A stretch of 9,273 nt of DNA, from positions 1 through 9,273 of the forward strand of contig CAJBVC010000046.1 in the NCBI GenBank assembly GCA_903958915.1, given 5' to 3'. Each line of letters begins with the position of its first letter. Within the stretch, counting starts at the first letter, position 1. The notes under the pieces were generated by a model. It had not been told where the DNA came from and searched no databases. It saw only the letters and a program-made list of their open reading frames with translations. Positions 6,800 to 9,273 of the stretch are shown here, in pieces. A program made the position numbers and the translations under genes. The DNA is from an uncultured beta proteobacterium. GTDB lineage: Bacteria > Pseudomonadota > Gammaproteobacteria > Burkholderiales > Burkholderiaceae_C.

Positions 6800-7771
6800 C
6801 TACTGCAGTGCCTGCACTCCCGCCACCAGCCAGCCACTGTTGCCATTTTTGGCTTTGGTCATGTTCCAGACTTCACGGAACGGATTGGGGCCTGCCGAGG
6901 GGTCCTCGCGGATCATTCCGGAAAACTCGACGCTGGCCATGTACTCGTGGTCGAGTTCCTCAATACCCAGCAAACGCGCGTCGACCATCACCACGTCGGT
7001 GACGGTCGCGTCTCCACTACCGTGGGCCTCGCGCTCGGCCAACTGGCTGCGAATTTCCTGCAGCATGCCGTCCGTCATCATGGCACGCAAGGCGGGTATG
7101 TCGGAGCGATCCCATGCCGCCTGCAGCGTCACAAAATTGGACTTTGCTGCTGAAAGGAACCCTTCGGTATCAAACCCTGCCGGCACACCCCAGTTTTGGG
7201 ATCCCGACAACGCCGAGCCAATCATGGAGCCCGACTGCGTGCCGGCACCGTCGAGCGGCATCGCCCCACTGCGTTCCCACGGCCGGGCCGAGGCGTCATT
7301 TCCTACATTCTCCGGGCGATAGGCGCTACGCTGCGCCAGCGGAACATTGCCCGCCCCCTGGAAGGCAAATGGATTGGACTGCGCCCTTGCCGCCGCCGCA
7401 CTACGGCTTCGCATGAACCAGCGCACGGCCATCACGGCAGCAAAGGCCAGCAGCGCGAACATCAAAATCTGCCCGAACCCCTCGCCCAACCCCAACGAAC
7501 TGGCAAGCCATGCCAGTCCCAGGCCAGCCGCGAGACCGCCCAGCATGGCTCCCCACGGGCGCTTGGGTGCTGCCGCTGCAGGCGCTGCGGGAGCAGTTTT
7601 TTGTGCCGGGCTGGCTGCACCCTGCGCCGGCGCACCAGGCGCCGCCTCGCGCTGTGTCACATTGGACGACTGTTGTCCAACCGACTTGCCGCCACCCAAA
7701 CGCCGCGCCGCTTCTGCGTCCGAACCCAGCAGCGCCATGACCGTCACAAGAACCAGAACCCAGAACTTCAT
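6800..7771 (-). CDS. Tim44-like domain protein with signal peptide and membrane segments
   Basis: This 323-residue protein opens with a signal-peptide-like stretch, MKFWVLVLVTVMALLGSDAEA, with likely cleavage after AEA near residue 21. A Gly/Gln then Ala/Pro-rich linker (about 25-70) follows. Two hydrophobic segments at about 73-95 and 99-120 are probably membrane helices. A second variable linker lies between 121 and 190. The C-terminal part, about 197-323 (from FLSAAKSNFVTLQAAWDRSD to VAGVQALQ), matches the Tim44-like/MRPL45 NTF2-fold domain. The conserved AWDRSDIPALR and VEFSGMIRED blocks are clear. Bacterial members have no established function; mitochondrial Tim44 tethers the import motor to the inner membrane. 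It lies between ubiE and ubiJ, 58 bases after ubiE and 51 before ubiJ, with a good GGGGA ribosome site six bases before ATG 7771. A role in organising the quinone enzymes at the membrane is possible but is inference. Confidence 0.9.
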   Translation of the reverse strand: MKFWVLVLVTVMALLGSDAEAARRLGGGKSVGQQSSNVTQREAAPGAPAQGAASPAQKTAPAAPAAAAPKRPWGAMLGGLAAGLGLAWLASSLGLGEGFGQILMFALLAFAAVMAVRWFMRSRSAAAARAQSNPFAFQGAGNVPLAQRSAYRPENVGNDASARPWERSGAMPLDGAGTQSGSMIGSALSGSQNWGVPAGFDTEGFLSAAKSNFVTLQAAWDRSDIPALRAMMTDGMLQEIRSQLAEREAHGSGDATVTDVVMVDARLLGIEELDHEYMASVEFSGMIREDPSAGPNPFREVWNMTKAKNGNSGWLVAGVQALQ

Positions 7772-7807
7772 GCGTTTTCCCCGGTAAAACTATTCCCACA
7801 GATGAGG

Positions 7808-7836
7808 ATGCTAAAGGCTTTCACAAGACTTAGCAT
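7808..7836 (-). repeat. Inverted repeat spanning the ubiE stop codon
   Basis: On the minus strand ATGCTAA (7836-7830) and TTAGCAT (7814-7808) form seven-base arms around a 15-base loop, with the ubiE TAA in the first arm. No T-run follows, so it does not look like a terminator. It may be an intercistronic hairpin between ubiE and the Tim44-like gene, or chance. Confidence 0.3.
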
Positions 7837-8561
7837 TTGATGCCTACATGCAATGCCACTACCCCACCGGTCAGGTTATGGTAGTCCACATGACCAAACC
7901 CCGCTTGCTGCATCAGTGACTTGAGTTCCTCCTGAGCGGGGTGCATGCGAATGGATTCGGCCAAATACCGGTAGCTGGCATCATCACCCGCCACCAGTCG
8001 GCCCAACTGGGGCAAGACCTTGAACGAATACCAGTCGTACACCTTTTCCAGGGGCGCGGCCACCTTGGAAAACTCCAGTACCAGCAATTTGCCCCCGGGC
8101 CGCAGCACCCGGTTCATCTCGGCCAGCGCCACATCCTTGTGCGTCATGTTGCGCAAGCCAAAGGCCACACTCACCAGGTTGAAGTGGTTGTCGGGAAACG
8201 GCAACTTCTCCGCGTCGCAGACCAAAGTTGGCAGTACCACGCCAGCATCGAGCAAACGGTTGCGCCCGGTGCGCAGCATTGCTTCGTTGATGTCGGTGTG
8301 CACCACTTGGCCAGACTTGCCGACTTTCCGGGAAAACGCCAGCGCCAGGTCGCCAGTGCCCCCTGCAATGTCCAGCGCCTTGTCGCCCTCGTGCAAGTTG
8401 GCCACCATCACCGTATAGGCCTTCCAGGCCCGGTGCATGCCCATCGACATCAGATCGTTCATCAGGTCGTACTTGGGGGCGACCGAGTCGAACACGCCGC
8501 GCACGTGCTTGGCCTTTTCGGACTCATCAACAGACTGGTAACCAAAGTGGGTAGTAGACAT
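7830..8561 (-). CDS. ubiE: Ubiquinone/menaquinone biosynthesis C-methyltransferase UbiE
   Basis: UbiE is a SAM-dependent methyltransferase that adds the C2 methyl group in ubiquinone synthesis and, in organisms that make it, the menaquinone methyl group. The 243-residue protein (251 in E. coli) carries both family signatures: [17 protein letters not shown] (31-47) and the [17 protein letters not shown] block after the core. The SAM motif I is [10 protein letters not shown] (63-72), with acidic D90 after strand 2 and CDAEKLPF (115-122) as the next binding segment. The C-terminus, [12 protein letters not shown], departs from the usual ALHRG(Y/I)KF. The ATG at 8561 gives the conserved [12 protein letters not shown]-terminus. 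No Shine-Dalgarno sequence is visible; the 20 bases before the ATG are mostly A and T. It is 75 bases after the DUF971 gene, the largest gap in the window, which holds a promoter-like box and a hairpin. Confidence 0.97.
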   Translation of the reverse strand: MSTTHFGYQSVDESEKAKHVRGVFDSVAPKYDLMNDLMSMGMHRAWKAYTVMVANLHEGDKALDIAGGTGDLALAFSRKVGKSGQVVHTDINEAMLRTGRNRLLDAGVVLPTLVCDAEKLPFPDNHFNLVSVAFGLRNMTHKDVALAEMNRVLRPGGKLLVLEFSKVAAPLEKVYDWYSFKVLPQLGRLVAGDDASYRYLAESIRMHPAQEELKSLMQQAGFGHVDYHNLTGGVVALHVGIKC

Positions 8562-8583
8562 GAAAATTTAAACCAAAAGTGTC

Positions 8584-8610
8584 GTTTACGCCCGTAATGC
8601 TTGCGTAAAC
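8584..8610 (-). promoter_or_regulatory. Hairpin/operator-like inverted repeat in the ubiE leader
   Basis: A perfect eight-base inverted repeat, GTTTACGC (8610-8603) and GCGTAAAC (8591-8584), is separated by 11 bases. It sits between the -10-like box and the ubiE ATG, just beyond where transcription would start. It could be an RNA hairpin in the leader or a dimeric repressor site. The run after it (GACACTTTTGG) is a poor terminator tail, so termination of the DUF971 message is the less likely reading. Confidence 0.45.
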
Positions 8611-8620
8611 AGCTCCCAAA

Positions 8621-8629
8621 ACTATAGCA
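8621..8629 (-). promoter_or_regulatory. Extended -10 promoter candidate for ubiE
   Basis: The minus strand reads TGC TATAGT (8629-8621), an extended -10 element one base from TATAAT. It lies in the gap between the DUF971 stop and ubiE, giving a start of transcription near 8614 and a leader of about 50 bases. No convincing -35 is seen at 16-18 bases, which is acceptable for extended -10 promoters. Confidence 0.4.
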
Positions 8630-8636
8630 GATCGAC

Positions 8637-9050
8637 TTAGTGACTGGCGCAGCTCGAGCCGCTCTTGGCCACCATGGGCGCATCACGGTCCAGATTCGCC
8701 GCCGTCAGCCGCTCGGTGTAATCGCGCCACAAATCGTCCTGCTGCGAGCCCAGAAAGTACAGGTAATCCCAGGAAAAAATTCCGGTGTCGTGCCCATCCG
8801 AGAAACGCGGCTGCACGGCGTAGTTGCCCACCGGCTCCAGCGCTTCAAGCACCACATCGCGCTTACCGGTCTGCAGCGTCTCCTGCCCCGGACCATGCCC
8901 CTGCACCTCGGCCGATGGGGAATACACACGCATCAACTCGAACGGAATCCTAAAATTCGCACCGTCTGAAAACGAGATTTCCAGCACACGCGTCTGCCCG
9001 TGCACCGTGATTCCCTCAGGCGCTGGCGCCCCACTCTTTAAACCCGCCAT
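8637..9050 (-). CDS. DUF971 family protein (GBBH-like N-terminal domain)
   Basis: The protein has 137 residues from ATG 9050 (MAGLKSGAPAPEGITVHGQ). The DUF971 domain covers about 11-110. Its core includes VLEISFSDGANFRIPFELMRVYSPSAE and, later, LEPVGNYAVQPRFSDGHDTGIFSWDYLYFLG. This is the fold found at the N-terminus of gamma-butyrobetaine hydroxylases and fused to some Mrp/ApbC iron-sulfur carriers; the function of stand-alone forms is unknown. The C-terminal tail ends KSGSSCASH, with the only cysteine in the protein. A TTG start at 9068 would add six residues, but the ATG at 9050 has a well-placed GAGG about eight bases upstream and is preferred. The gene usually stands just before ubiE in betaproteobacteria as I know them. 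The previous coding region ends 27 bases upstream with no terminator visible between them. Confidence 0.93.
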   Translation of the reverse strand: MAGLKSGAPAPEGITVHGQTRVLEISFSDGANFRIPFELMRVYSPSAEVQGHGPGQETLQTGKRDVVLEALEPVGNYAVQPRFSDGHDTGIFSWDYLYFLGSQQDDLWRDYTERLTAANLDRDAPMVAKSGSSCASH

Positions 9051-9077
9051 CTGAACATCCTCAAACAATCCATCACA

Positions 9078-9273
9078 TTAAAACCTCGCCGACAGATTAA
9101 GGTGCAATTTCTGATCCCCCACCTGCGGCACGCTTGAGTTGGGCGTGAAGGGCAAGCTGCTACCCGTCACCACTCGCCCATAGTCCAGCGTCAGCAGCAC
9201 ATTGGGCAGAGCGTAGCGCAAACCCAATCCCGCACTGCTCAAACTGTCATTGGCCGGCTTGGGGTTGCCGTTG
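9078..9273 (-). CDS. Outer-membrane beta-barrel protein, probably TpsB/ShlB-type transporter (C-terminal 65 codons)
   Basis: The frame enters at the window edge and ends at TAA 9080-9078. The visible tail includes SSAGLGLRYALPNVLLTLDYGRV and ends GDQKLHLNLSARF. Alternating hydrophobic residues in short strands, an aromatic-rich GLGLRYA strand and a terminal phenylalanine are the marks of an outer-membrane barrel recognised by the Bam complex. The layout G-LGLRY-LP-x-LDYGRV-GDQxLHxNLSxRF resembles the last two strands of ShlB/FhaC/HecB two-partner secretion transporters, which export large adhesins or haemolysins. With only 65 codons the family is a suggestion; another 16-stranded barrel or a surface-antigen protein would look similar. 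If it is TpsB, the exported TpsA partner would lie outside the window. Confidence 0.6.
   Translation of the reverse strand, partial: NGNPKPANDSLSSAGLGLRYALPNVLLTLDYGRVVTGSSLPFTPNSSVPQVGDQKLHLNLSARF

Noticed and set aside
6216..7322. 368-codon open frame on the plus strand opposite ubiJ and the Tim44-like gene
   Set aside because: It covers two recognisable minus-strand genes and their gap, and its Ser/Ala/Arg/Pro-rich translation resembles no protein family.
1..9273. CRISPR arrays, tRNA genes, insertion sequences, attachment sites, toxin-antitoxin or defence genes
   Set aside because: No repeated spacers, tRNA-like folds, transposase motifs or direct-repeat borders were seen; every coding region is explained by a housekeeping or known-domain gene.

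Overview
The window is a fully packed stretch of chromosome from a betaproteobacterium. It is most likely a member of Burkholderiales close to Comamonadaceae (Rhodoferax, Polaromonas or Acidovorax-like). That placement rests on moderately high GC by eye, on protein sequence character (AspRS, UbiE, NudB) and on a gene order I recognise from that group; no search was run. All twelve genes lie on the minus strand, so transcription runs from high to low coordinates. The longest gap between genes is 75 bases, and there is no tRNA, rRNA, insertion sequence, CRISPR array or phage gene.

In the direction of transcription, the window opens with the last 65 codons of an outer-membrane beta-barrel protein, probably a TpsB/ShlB-type transporter (9273-9078). 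A respiratory-quinone block follows: a DUF971 protein, ubiE (C-methyltransferase of ubiquinone/menaquinone synthesis), a membrane-anchored Tim44-like protein, ubiJ (SCP2-type lipid-binding accessory factor) and ubiB (atypical kinase-like ATPase). UbiJ and UbiB overlap by ATGA and are presumably translationally coupled. In E. coli ubiE-ubiJ-ubiB are adjacent; here the Tim44-like gene sits between ubiE and ubiJ.

A second block follows a short gap that holds a TATAAT box inside a small hairpin: an FmdB-type zinc-ribbon protein, a DUF502 two-pass membrane protein, and aspS. The AspRS carries His and Gly at two anticodon-domain positions that mark the non-discriminating enzyme. This predicts that the organism makes Asn-tRNA(Asn) through Asp-tRNA(Asn) and GatCAB. 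A strong hairpin with a short T-run lies just after aspS.

The last block is nudB (dihydroneopterin triphosphate pyrophosphohydrolase, folate synthesis), an endonuclease/exonuclease/phosphatase-family protein, and the N-terminal 139 codons of a ClsB-type cardiolipin synthase. These three are joined by two GTGA stop/start overlaps, and the last two match the E. coli ybhP-clsB pair.

I see no clear candidate for an undescribed defence, mobile or secondary-metabolite system. The points worth a second look are the Tim44-like protein embedded in the ubiquinone genes, the AspRS specificity signature, the hairpins at gene junctions and the ubiE leader.
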